This document shows, in pieces, positions 56,166-64,000 of a stretch of DNA of 64,000 nucleotides. Numbering within the stretch: position 1 is the first letter of the stretch; every line of letters starts with the position of its first letter. Under the pieces are notes generated by a model. That model was not told the DNA's origin and ran no database searches. It saw only the letters and a program-made list of their open reading frames with translations. The DNA comes from Triatoma infestans (lineage: Eukaryota > Arthropoda > Insecta > Hemiptera > Reduviidae), in the NCBI GenBank assembly GCA_011037195.1, contig JAAEAF010000627.1, positions 1-64,000 of the forward strand. The letters run 5' to 3'. A program made the position numbers and the translations under genes.

Positions 56166-56214
56166 AAATCATAGATATTACTCCATTATCAATCCTAGCC
56201 AATAAAGTCGCAGT

Positions 56215-56470
56215 ACCGATTTTCTTCAAACGGAATTTCGGCAACAAATTTAATTGTAATTAATATTATAAATAGATGGCAATTTGGTATAATAAACTAA
56301 ATTAGCACTTTAAACGGAAACTTAAACCCAAAACACATACAAAATGAATTTTTCCGGGAAAATTTTTCGAATACAATGGTCCTTCCGGTCGATCGATTTC
56401 GATCAAATTTACTGACATATCTCCTGATAGAACTTAAACGAATTTAAGTGTGAACTTTCTGCAATTTTCC
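56215..56470 (-). mobile_element. Fragment of the hairpin-ended repeat
   Basis: ACCGATTTTCTTCAAACGGAATTTCGG, TTAATTGTAATTAATATT and CACTTTAAACGGAAAC match an internal unit of the family on the minus strand. It ends at the SINE tail. Confidence 0.6.
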
Positions 56471-56483
56471 ATTTTATGAATTA

Positions 56484-56811
56484 GATTAGATTAGATTGTT
56501 GTAGGGGATTATTGCATTGCGACCTAAAAGATCTATTGTGTTTCCCGGAGCCTTCTTCAATGCACTGCCGGCCTTCGAGCGGTAATCTCCAGCTATAGAC
56601 AACACTGTTCATAACAGGACAATGAGCTGTAGAGGCTCCTAGGGAGAGAAAATCTAGGGCAGCATGCCGGATTCGTACCCGGGTACTACACGTTACTAGT
56701 CCAGCGCGCTACCACTGAGCTAATCGCTTCCTTTCCCCATTGCCTTACGCCAATTAACTAGGGACGGAGAACCTAGTTTGTGTACTGAGTTTGTCCTTGT
56801 CTGTGAAATAT
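56484..56811 (-). mobile_element. tRNA-derived SINE with (TCTAA)n tail, best-preserved copy
   Basis: The tail at the left is TTAGA pentamers (56482-56498). On the minus strand: the 3' end AGGTCGCAATGCAATAATCCC (reverse complement of 56506-56526), the body (CCGGCAGTGCATTGAAGAAGG), B-box region GGGTACGAATCC (near 56671-56682), and a head GCTCAGTGGTAGCGCGCTGGACTAGTAACG. A 5' segment continues to 56811, where an LTR begins. The tRNA-like head lacks the full cloverleaf, so it is not an ordinary tRNA gene. Confidence 0.85.
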
Positions 56812-57412
56812 GATTGGTGATGTTGTGTGTTTGTAGTGGTATTGTGTAGCACGAGCGGTTTAGTAAAAGGGCTTGTATGTATATATGTTTAAGAGAGAAG
56901 TATTAGTAATAAGAAAGTAGTCACCACTGCTAACAATAAATATATTCTATTAAAATAATAACTACAAGTTATTTGCAAGATATTATAAACTTATTAATAT
57001 GCACTGATGCTAAGAAAGCGAAAAAAACAACTGTTCTGCTTTGGTGTCTGCAACAAACTATTCTGTTTATGAAAACAAGTATTTATCTAGATTAAATGCA
57101 AAGCTCTTATGTTTTAACTTAAAGTGGCACTGATTTTTAAGAGGGCGATTCCTGAAGCAAGTGTTCTGACTTCGAAAGCAGAATGCAGACTGTCTTGAAG
57201 GAATGCTCTCTCTAACGGGGCATTTTCTCTTACAAAACAGTTGGCCAAGTGGCATTGTTATTTTCCTAACGGATTCCTGTGCTTATGTCACTTTAGCAAC
57301 AATGACCTTACATTTTAGTACCTGACTCTCAAAAAACATTATTTTTGCCAAAATTATTTCATTTAAAATATTTTACAAAACTATTTATTTTTGCATTTCT
57401 TATTCCTCTATA
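56812..57412 (-). mobile_element. Solo LTR (family 3), minus strand, 601 bp
   Basis: On the plus strand it begins TGATTGGTGATGTTG and ends ATTCCTCTATA, inverted relative to the copy at 42892. The shared block is GACTGTCTTGAAGGAATGC at 57188-57206. It is longer than the copy at 42892 by the segment 56812-57060. The short open frame 57067-57255 lies inside it and is not called a gene. Confidence 0.65.
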
Positions 57413-57680
57413 CGTTACTAGTCCAGCGCGCAACCACTGAGCTAATCCCTTCCTTCCCCCGTTGCCTTAAACCAATTAACTAGGCACGGAGACCCTAGTT
57501 TGTGTAATGTGTTTGTCCTTGTCTGTAGAGGTCTGTTTGTCCTTGAGAGTAGAGTTTGTGTAGTTTAAATGTATTTTGTACTGTTCTGACGAAGTGCACG
57601 GAGTACTGAGCTGTGGTAATCCGTAAGTTCGCTACTCCTCAAGTAACTGCATGCTACAGATACCTCTTGCGGGCATTTTT
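57413..57680 (-). mobile_element. Partial SINE (head and 5' extension only)
   Basis: CGTTACTAGTCCAGCGCGCAACC, then CTAGTTTGTGTAATGTG and GACGAAGTGCACGGAGTACTGAG to CAGATACCTCTTGCGGGCAT match the 5' half at 25800-26050. The body and 3' end are absent. It repeats the segment at 56690-56811 on the other side of the LTR. Confidence 0.7.
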
Positions 57681-57689
57681 TAAATTATA

Positions 57690-57702
57690 CTGACAACTTA
57701 CT

Positions 57703-57751
<49 letters not shown>

Positions 57752-57898
57752 CATAGACACCCACGCAAGACCAATTTCTAGAAACCACTTTTTCTGAATC
57801 AAAGGATCTCAAAATGTGTATTTCCGATAAAAATTTGATATCGGAAATTTGACACGATTGCAATACTTTCCTCCCTTACAACCAGTAAGAGAAAGTAA
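57690..57898 (-). mobile_element. 5' part of the hairpin-ended repeat with (CA)n
   Basis: (CA)n at 57708-57749 is followed by the inverted 5' block GATATCGGAAATTTGACACGATT and ends CCAGTAAGAGAAAGTAA at 57898. The microsatellite is in its expected place, at the inner side of the 5' block. Confidence 0.75.
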
Positions 57899-58199
57899 AA
57901 AGTAATTCTATATGAGACAAAAAAAAAAAAAAAAACTCGCTTATAGCTAAGTTTTGTCAGTTTGAACTTTTGAGAATTGTAACAATAAAAAGTAATATAA
58001 GTTTGCACAATCAGATTATCTTTCCTTAAAAACAACTTGAAAACTTCTGCCAGTAGTTTATCTCCTTATCGGTAAACAGTAACTATAAAACACACAACTG
58101 CAAACTATAAAATACATTGGAAAAGGATTTAACATTAAAAGTTTACTATCCAAACAAATATGTCTATCAGAGATTTTTTATTTCGCCTAGCCTTGTTTT
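57899..58199. other. No gene seen
   Basis: AT-rich filler with an A run near 57920-57934. Confidence 0.45.
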
Positions 58200-58290
58200 A
58201 TTTTGTGGTCATCGACTGGTTTCAGGCATTCGCCCATCTTTACGTTCGTTTCAATGCATCTTCAATGATATAACAGAGTTGTCCAGTGCA
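58200..58290. repeat. Partial arm of the 10309-10580 palindrome
   Basis: ATTTTGTGGTCATCGACTGG and GCATTCGCCCATCTT match 10342-10383. It abuts the next element, whose left terminus is missing. Confidence 0.65.
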
Positions 58291-60035
58291 TAACTCAAAC
58301 GAAGAAAAATATCAAAAATGTGAACATAACGTTTGTTGAAGTACTTGCGCTCTAGTTTAGGGTGATGTTAATGTTATTTGATTTTATTGCCGCCTTACAC
58401 CTGAAATCGATGATTGAGTTGCGATTTCCTTTTGACCCCCCACTTTTTACTACTGTATTGTAAACTACTAAAAAAATGCCGTTAATTTCACTTCAATATT
58501 TCAAACCGTTGCCGAGATAGTCAATCATAAAGATTAAATTTTCTTCTTTTTTTTCCTATTACTTTGTATCATAAACAAATATTAAAAGCGGAATTTCTAA
58601 TAAAAAAAGAGAGTACAAATGCTGAAAACACTTAAAACCTATTTTAGAACCATAAAGGACTTAAAAATCAGGTAAAACATCATTAAAACAAAACAATATT
58701 CCAGTTTATTTACAAAAAATCTATTAAAAAAATATTCCTGTATATTCAAAATGACCTCCTCGACTTAACCGGCGGCACAAGCGCAGTTGCTGCCCAACAG
58801 ATGAAATTGCTAATTGTATCATGTCTACCGGAACCTGCTAAGCACTTTTGGATTAAGTCTTCTCTAAATGCTTCTGGAGTTGTTGGTTCTGAAATGTAAT
58901 TGGTGTGTTGTTTTTGTAGTGTAGTTGTGGCTTGCAGTGGCTTGAGCGGTTTTGTTAAAGGGCTTGTATGTATATATGTTTAAGAGTGAAGTAATAAGAA
59001 TAATTAAGAAAACACTGGTAGATTAAATTAAATATATTCTTTAAAGATATTTAAATGGTATTCAATAATACAGCAATGTTAATTAATGTACTGAATTTGG
59101 TTGGAATAAACTCTTAAGTTATAACTTAAAACTGGCACAGTCCTGATGTGTTCTGCTTCGGTGACTCTTTCAGACTGTCCTTAAAGGAATGTCTTCTAAT
59201 TGTTCGTTCAAATCCTCCCCTGTGAGAAGAAGGGATAGGACAGTGCTATCATGAACTCTAAAAGACAATAGTGGTCTTCTACCTGAAATGTCCTTTTGCA
59301 AGGGAATTGTCACATATTCTTGATATTTTTGATTTTTTTCAAATTAAATATATTTTTATATTTCTTGCATCCATCACATTATCCCCCCTCTTGGAGAAAT
59401 TTTTTGGCTCGAAAAATTTTGGAGGTCATTGAGAGCTGTAGAGGCTTGAAGGTTATCCTCGGGTTATGGCGAGAGGCGTAAATGCAACCTCTGCTAGGTA
59501 GTCGTGTATAGTAGACTTCAGTCATCTTGTTCTGGAGCAAACGCTGCTTGAATGTGGGAGCGTTGCTCTGGTGATGGATCGTCTTCTTCTCGAGCAAATG
59601 CTGTGATTGAGCATTACTCTGGTGATGGAACGTCTTCTTCTCGAGCGAACGCGTTCCCTGACATAAATTTTTTCTTTGAGATATTTCCAAAGAAAAAATT
59701 CAAGGTGGGTTAAATCTGGCGATCTGGCCAATCCGGCGGCTACTGAACATCTCATTCACTTTTCTCCTCGCCAGATCACCAGGTGAAATTAACGGCATTT
59801 TTTTCCATTTTTTTTAGTAGTTTTCAATACAGTAGTAGAAAGTGAGGGGGGGGTCAAAAGGAAATTGCAACTTTTAATCTGTCGATTGCTGGTGTAAGGC
59901 GGCAATAAAATCAAATAACATTAACATCATCATAAACTAGAGCGCAAATACTTCAACAAACGTTATGTTCACTTTTTTGATATCTTTGTTTGTTTAACAG
60001 TAATTTCAAAAGTGGCCCGTTTAAATGGGACATCC
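58291..60035 (-). pseudogene. Mariner-type foldback element 2, carrying an LTR fragment
   Basis: The right end (reverse complement CAGGATGTCCCATTTAAACG, ending 60035) is followed by TA. The left terminus is truncated at 58291, about 60 bp short. The arms match those of 46197-47313. On the minus strand near 59745-59655 it has LARSPDLTHLEFFLWKYLKEK, the SPDL-FLW region of a mariner-superfamily DDE transposase (the usual Asp of the D-F-F-L-W block is Glu here). The same ORF's continuation (RHDTISNF) lies at 58741-58890, on the other side of an inserted LTR fragment. Confidence 0.75.
58895..59650 (-). mobile_element. LTR-element 3' end: internal tail, polypurine tract and LTR (family 3)
   Basis: On the plus strand the LTR runs 58895-59372 (TGTAATTGGTG start; the minus-strand 5' end is TGATGGATGC). 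Immediately outside it, on the minus strand, is CAAGAGGGGGGATAATG (59395-59379), which looks like a polypurine tract, and beyond that a coding tail to about 59650. That tail has two imperfect ~54-bp tandem units (KKTFHHQSNAQ / KKTIHHQSNAP). It breaks the mariner transposase frame. No target duplication was found. Confidence 0.6.
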
Positions 60036-60299
60036 TGTAAACTGTTTGATGTTTAAGATAGTCGAACGTTTGAAACTAGTCAATGATCTCTTAATGTGGT
60101 GGGATATCATGGGAAAAAATCATTGATGTATTCCAGCACTGTGGACCCAACACTGTATGTATATACCGTACTAGGGAAAATTAAAAAAGAAGAAACAGCA
60201 CACCTTCATAATACAAAACCAATTCATTGATCTGTATTTCCTTTTATAAATAATAACACAAATAAAGTCAATATTTTGAAAACGATTTCTCTACGCAAA

Positions 60300-60735
60300 A
60301 AATCTAGTGTAAACACTAACATGACTTTCTCCTATCCTTGAATATAAACGTCCTTAAATATACTCGTATATAAAATGACAAACTTTCTAGAAACATCCAA
60401 ATTTTCTCTTTTGCCCTAAAATAAATTAGAGGTGGTTGTGGGGGACAAGTATCTGTCCTGACAGGTAGTAGAAGTAATATAGAATATTTGAAATTAACGC
60501 CATCAAATTCCGCAATCAATCTTCAATTTTATTTTTGAAAAATGTTACAAATAAAATTGGTAGAATTATATCTGTGCACTTAACATTTAAAGCATTTAAT
60601 AAATCCTTATAGTTGGTTTTGAGAAAGTACCCCCCCCCACAATAAAAATCCGAAAAACCTATTCTGTAAAATCGCATTTCCGATTAACCGATTTTCTTCA
60701 AATTTAGAATTCTAGCAAAGATTCTAATATCTATT
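60300..60735 (-). mobile_element. Fragment of the hairpin-ended repeat
   Basis: AAAAATCTAGTGTAAACACTAAC is a decayed terminal hairpin, followed by GACTTTCTCCTATCCTTG and internal unit remnants (CGCATTTCCGATTAACCG) on the minus strand. Confidence 0.6.
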
Positions 60736-60749
60736 AATATTAAACAGAC

Positions 60750-60885
60750 TGTAACGGATGTGAGAAGGAAAAAGAGTTAGAGAGAATGGTTTTTAGATGG
60801 GGAATAACTAACTTTTGATTCATTTAATGTGTGCTTCTCCGCTCTTCGGATTCTATGAATCTTTAATAATTTGAATCCCATTACA
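60750..60885 (-). mobile_element. Shortened LTR of family 1, minus strand
   Basis: The plus strand reads TGTAACGGATGTGAG ... GAATCCCATTACA, the exact inverse of the family 1 termini (TGTAATGGGATTC ... CTCACATCCGTTACA). The middle, with TATA box and leader, is deleted, leaving 136 bp. Confidence 0.8.
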
Positions 60886-61203
60886 TCATCATGGAGAACC
60901 ACATTAAATGTATGAAAAGATAGTTACTCCCCACCTAGGCCATACCAGGAAGGGACAGTTCGATTCATATAAACAGAGCTACAGCAGTACAGTTCAGGAT
61001 TTACGACAAATTTACAACCGGTCATCCACCTATCTACTAACCTTCTCATCACTCAGCCAGTCTGCCTCTTTACAATTCCCTCGCTACCTAAATTCTATTT
61101 TACAAGTGAAGTCCTTGCAGTTTGTGTGTTCTTTTCATTATACAGTGTTCAGCATATCATCGTTTATTTCTCTAAAATCCATTCTCTTTAACTCTCTCTT
61201 TCT

Positions 61204-61959
61204 AAGTGCAATTAATTTGGACTTAATCCCCAAAATTAATGTAATTATACCTTATGTTGTGATTGCAAAATGTTTGGGATTGATAATTTCTAATAATACC
61301 TTGTCTTGGAATAGCCATGTTAGAAATATTTGCAAGACTGATTATAAATCCTTGTATCAGTTGAAACTCCATAAAAACATGTACATTAATATTTCCTTAT
61401 TTTGATTATTGTTGCATAGTTTATAATGATCTAGCCTCTGAACTGAATTTAAAATTACAAAGATCATTCAACTCTTGCATCCGATTTATATTAAATGTTA
61501 GAAAAGACGACCACATAACTACATATTACCATAGTTTAAACTGGCTTAATTTTGAGTACCGCAGAAAGTATTTTACTGGCAATTTCATGTATCTGATGCT
61601 CAAATTACAAACACCAAAATATCTGGCGGATATGTTTATTGTAAAAGTTGCACTAGGCTTACAAACTATAAGGACTTTTGACTCTAAACTTTATATAACC
61701 TTACATGACTGCTACATATCACAATACCTTTAACGATACCGCTAGTAGACTATGGAACGACTTACCTACAGACATGATAAGCAAGAAAGCACTTTTTCGT
61801 TTTTAATTTTATTTTTATAATTATTATTTATTAATAAAGTTTAGAGGAAATTGTTAAATTTTTACAAATTGTTATTATTATTATTATTATTATTATTTCT
61901 ATTATCCTCATTATTAGTATTAATTTTAAACCTGTATATAGTTATTGTAAATAATATTA
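61204..61959 (+). pseudogene. CR1/jockey-like LINE 3' fragment (left part)
   Basis: Frames contain VVIAKCLGLIISNNTLSWN SHVRNICK (near 61259), LVFPYFDYC-like (near 61395), QRSFNSCIRFILNVRKDD, FRRKYFTG-like (near 61560), KYLADMF and an end ASRLWNDLPTDM (near 61741). This is the thumb-to-C-terminus of a LINE. The likely 3' terminus is CATAAGTCCCAGGGCATAATAAACTTATC at 63160-63196, beyond the inserted jockey copy. The RT catalytic part is missing. Confidence 0.65.
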
Positions 61960-61967
61960 ATGTAAAT

Positions 61968-63139
61968 AACTAATGGAAATTTATTTTATTTTTATTTATT
62001 ATAATTAGATCAGAGATCAGAGATTATTGTATTTTGTTATGGCAACTTAAATAACAGGAGGGTGGATTGGAGAAGAAATCCAGCGATGGCACTCCAGTAT
62101 CTTGAGTTATTCTACAAGGTAGTCATGGGGCCATCTTCTCTTCAGCCGGCTGCGTGGATTGTCGGGAACAGAGTTTGAAGAAAGCTGGTGAATTAGGATT
62201 AGGATAAGCAGTTGTGGATGAATGGAATTTAAAGAAACGAGTTTTGGCTAAATGGTTAACGAAAGGAATGTTTAGATCAGTATGGATAGTGAGGTTAGCA
62301 ACATAGTAGGGTGCATTGACAATTTTTCGAAGGATTTTTGATTGAAATGACTGTATACGATGGGAATTGGAACGCTTGGTTGATCCCCATATTTCTAAAC
62401 CATATGACCATATAGATCTCAGTAGTAGTAGGTAGATAAGTCTTTTATTTTGTAATGTGAGTTTGGATCGTCTGTCTAGTAGTCTTGAGAGTTGTCTGAA
62501 CCGTCTGTTTAGTTCAAGTCGTTTGAGTGTAATGACAATGACTTTAGTTAAGTCAGTCTTTTGTCTAGATGGAAACCCAGGTAACGTACGCTATTTACGG
62601 GAGAGATTAGAGTATGGTTGATGTGGATCGGTGGGAGGATTTTTTTACCAAGTGTAAATATGATGTATTTACTTTTTTGTGGGTTAACTTTTATTTTCCA
62701 TTTTAAGAGCCGAGATCCCAGTTGAAGGATATGTTCTTGTAGAGAGCGATAGCCATTCAAGGGTTCAAGGTTTGGGGAAAGAATTGTAGTATCATCTGCG
62801 AAGTTATATATTACGGTATTTGGGTGTTCTGGGATGTCTGATGGTATATAAGGAATAGGTCCAAGTATGCAGTAGTATATAGTAGTATGCTGTAGTATAT
62901 GCTGAAGTATATAAGGAATAGGTCCAAGTATGCTGCCTTGAGGAACTCCAGCAAATACAGGAAGTATTGGAGAAAGGGCGGTACCCTGACTAACTTGGAA
63001 ATATCTTCGGTTAAGTAAGATTTCAGTATTAAATAGTAGGTATATGGGAGAAATCTCTTAAGTTTAAACAGCAAGCCCTCATGCCATACCTATCAAATGC
63101 TTGAGCAATGTCAACAAAGAAACTCGGGCAGTATTACAG
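61968..63139 (-). pseudogene. Jockey-type LINE, minus strand, second copy of the 21227 family
   Basis: It matches 21700-22780 in reverse. On the minus strand: motif A region lost; LFKLKRFLPYTYYLILKSYL (near 63070); a motif B region (AGVPQGSILG-like near 62950) disrupted by a ~64-bp tandem duplication (62845-62935); RSLQEHILQLGSRLLKWKIKV (near 62755); and the C-terminal end near 62160. ATGTAAAT at 61960-61967 and 63140-63147 is a candidate 8-bp duplication. The similarity to the 21227 copy ends within a few bases of 63137, supporting that border. Confidence 0.85.
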
Positions 63140-63231
63140 ATGTAAATTCCTTTTTTGCTCTTAAGGAACATAAGTCCCAGGGCATAATAAACTTATCTTT
63201 CTTTCTTTCACCTTCTCACATCCATTATACA

Positions 63232-63534
63232 GACATTAATAACTCCTTTACATACACAGAACAAAGTATTTCTTGAAATGTTGAGCCATCTTCCTTCTTC
63301 TTCTCGTTTTCTGATTTAGTGTAACTGTGATTCGTAAGAAACTCCGGTTTGCCGAAGAACGGAGGCGGATAACTGACGGTGTTGATTAATCGGTTGCAAT
63401 AATTGAAGCGATATTAGAAAAAAAAATCGTATACTTATCTTTATCTAATGCTGATGATATAAATAGCTTTATCGAATTTCTTTAATTCAATATTAGGTAA
63501 CTGTGACTATGTATTTTATATACATTAGCAACAT
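63232..63534. other. No gene seen
   Basis: AT-rich filler. CTTCGGCAAACC-like G/C islands near 63340-63370 have no recognised function. Confidence 0.4.
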
Positions 63535-63790
63535 TACTAGATTTCCAAATTTGAAGAAACTCGGTACACCGGAAATTTAACTTTACAGATTAGATTTTAG
63601 AGTTTTTTTTTTTTTTTTGGAATTTTGTCCGAAAAGGGGGCTATAATGATTTCCATTAAATTTGGAATGCTACCTGGACAGATATAAATCTTTTAACCTT
63701 TTAAACTTTTATTTGAAAAATTTTTCCTAAAAAATTGATTTTTTGGATAGTTGTAGGGAATATATGACGTCAAATTTCAAATTTTCTTAT
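63535..63790 (+). mobile_element. Diverged fragment of the hairpin-ended repeat
   Basis: GAAGAAACTCGGTACACCGGAAATTTAAC and TTTTATTTGAAAAATTTTTCC follow the pattern of an internal unit. No terminus was seen. Confidence 0.5.
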
Positions 63791-63977
63791 TGGCGTGCTC
63801 TTCTGGACTACTGTGTATTTTGAATGGATTTCTAGCGTGCTCATCTTTTCTCCATTTGTCTGGATGGTTGGCAGATTCTTTACCCTTCACCACCACTAAT
63901 ATTTATGTTAGAAAATATGTGTAATATTTGAGTTTAAATAAAATATTTGACATTTTATATAATTATTATAATTAAAA

Positions 63978-64000
63978 TGTAATTGGTGATATTGTGTTGT
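63978..64000 (-). mobile_element. Start of another family 3 LTR, cut by window edge
   Basis: TGTAATTGGTGATATTGTG matches the plus-strand start of the copies at 56812 and 58895. Confidence 0.7.

Larger units (their letters stand above)
60891..63231 (+). mobile_element. LTR of family 1, plus strand, split by nested LINEs
   Basis: The left part 60891-61203 has CATATAAACAGAGC (TATA) and AGTCCTTGCAGTTTGTGTG. The final part CCTTCTCACATCCATTATACA lies at 63211-63231. Between them are a CR1/jockey-like LINE and, inside that, a minus-strand jockey element. The first ~50 bp of the LTR are missing. Confidence 0.65.

Noticed and set aside
56640..56740. A functional tRNA gene on the minus strand
   Set aside because: The A and B boxes are present, but the acceptor and anticodon stems do not pair properly, and the same sequence recurs in several copies with a SINE body and pentamer tail.
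1..64000. CRISPR arrays, operons, riboswitches or other prokaryotic systems
   Set aside because: The repeats are eukaryotic transposons and microsatellites. There is no regular spacer pattern or clustered prokaryotic gene.

Overview
This window is animal nuclear DNA, most likely from an insect with a large, transposon-rich genome. The reasons are an AT-rich background, many APE-type non-LTR retrotransposons of insect style (I/LOA-like, jockey-like, RTE-like), mariner transposons, tRNA-derived SINEs, solo LTRs, and a single exon of a beaten-path-like immunoglobulin gene with good splice sites. There is no bacterial-style operon, CRISPR array, rRNA gene or free-standing tRNA gene. No two coding regions here work together as a host pathway. 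The only convincing host coding sequence is 13207-13421 (minus strand), so much of the window is probably intron of that gene or DNA next to it.

Layout. 1-4340: a GC-rich, decayed I/LOA-type retrotransposon (ORF1 end, then endonuclease-RT-RNase H). 4343-5128: a foldback repeat that runs into a direct repeat found again at 8801-9210. 5131-8757: a non-LTR element with one frameshift. 9200-9715: two opposed RTE-type 3' scraps. 9742-10813: a mariner-superfamily element with TA duplications and an internal palindrome. 11986-12978: first full copy of a ~1 kb hairpin-ended repeat that resembles DINE-1/Helentron elements; other full copies lie at 26484, 38732 and 44001. 13207-13421: the beat-like exon. 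14206-16300: a foldback, a repeat fragment and a solo LTR carrying a nested inverted-repeat element. 19010-25345: jockey-type and CR1/jockey-type remnants, one nested in an LTR. 25630-26050: a SINE. 29175-30957: an RTE-like LINE. 31386-32215: a SINE split by a solo LTR. 32537-33403: an I-type 3' fragment with a 13-bp duplication. 35725-37849: a mariner carrying two insertions. 41587-43765: LTRs and SINEs. 46197-47313 and 58291-60035: long-armed foldback mariner-type elements. 50231-54900: a nearly intact full-length non-LTR element with ORF1 and ORF2, inserted in a mariner and flanked by 14-bp target duplications. 55345-64000: mariner, SINE and LTR pieces, ending in a three-level nest of LINEs in an LTR.

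The main value of the window is its record of nested insertions: at least nine can be ordered in time from target-site duplications or interrupted repeats. Two observations go beyond cataloguing. The SINE 3' end resembles the 3' end of the I/LOA-type LINE at 4258-4330, which suggests a LINE-SINE partnership. The hairpin-ended repeat has the architecture of non-autonomous Helitron-like elements. I found nothing I would call a new biological system.
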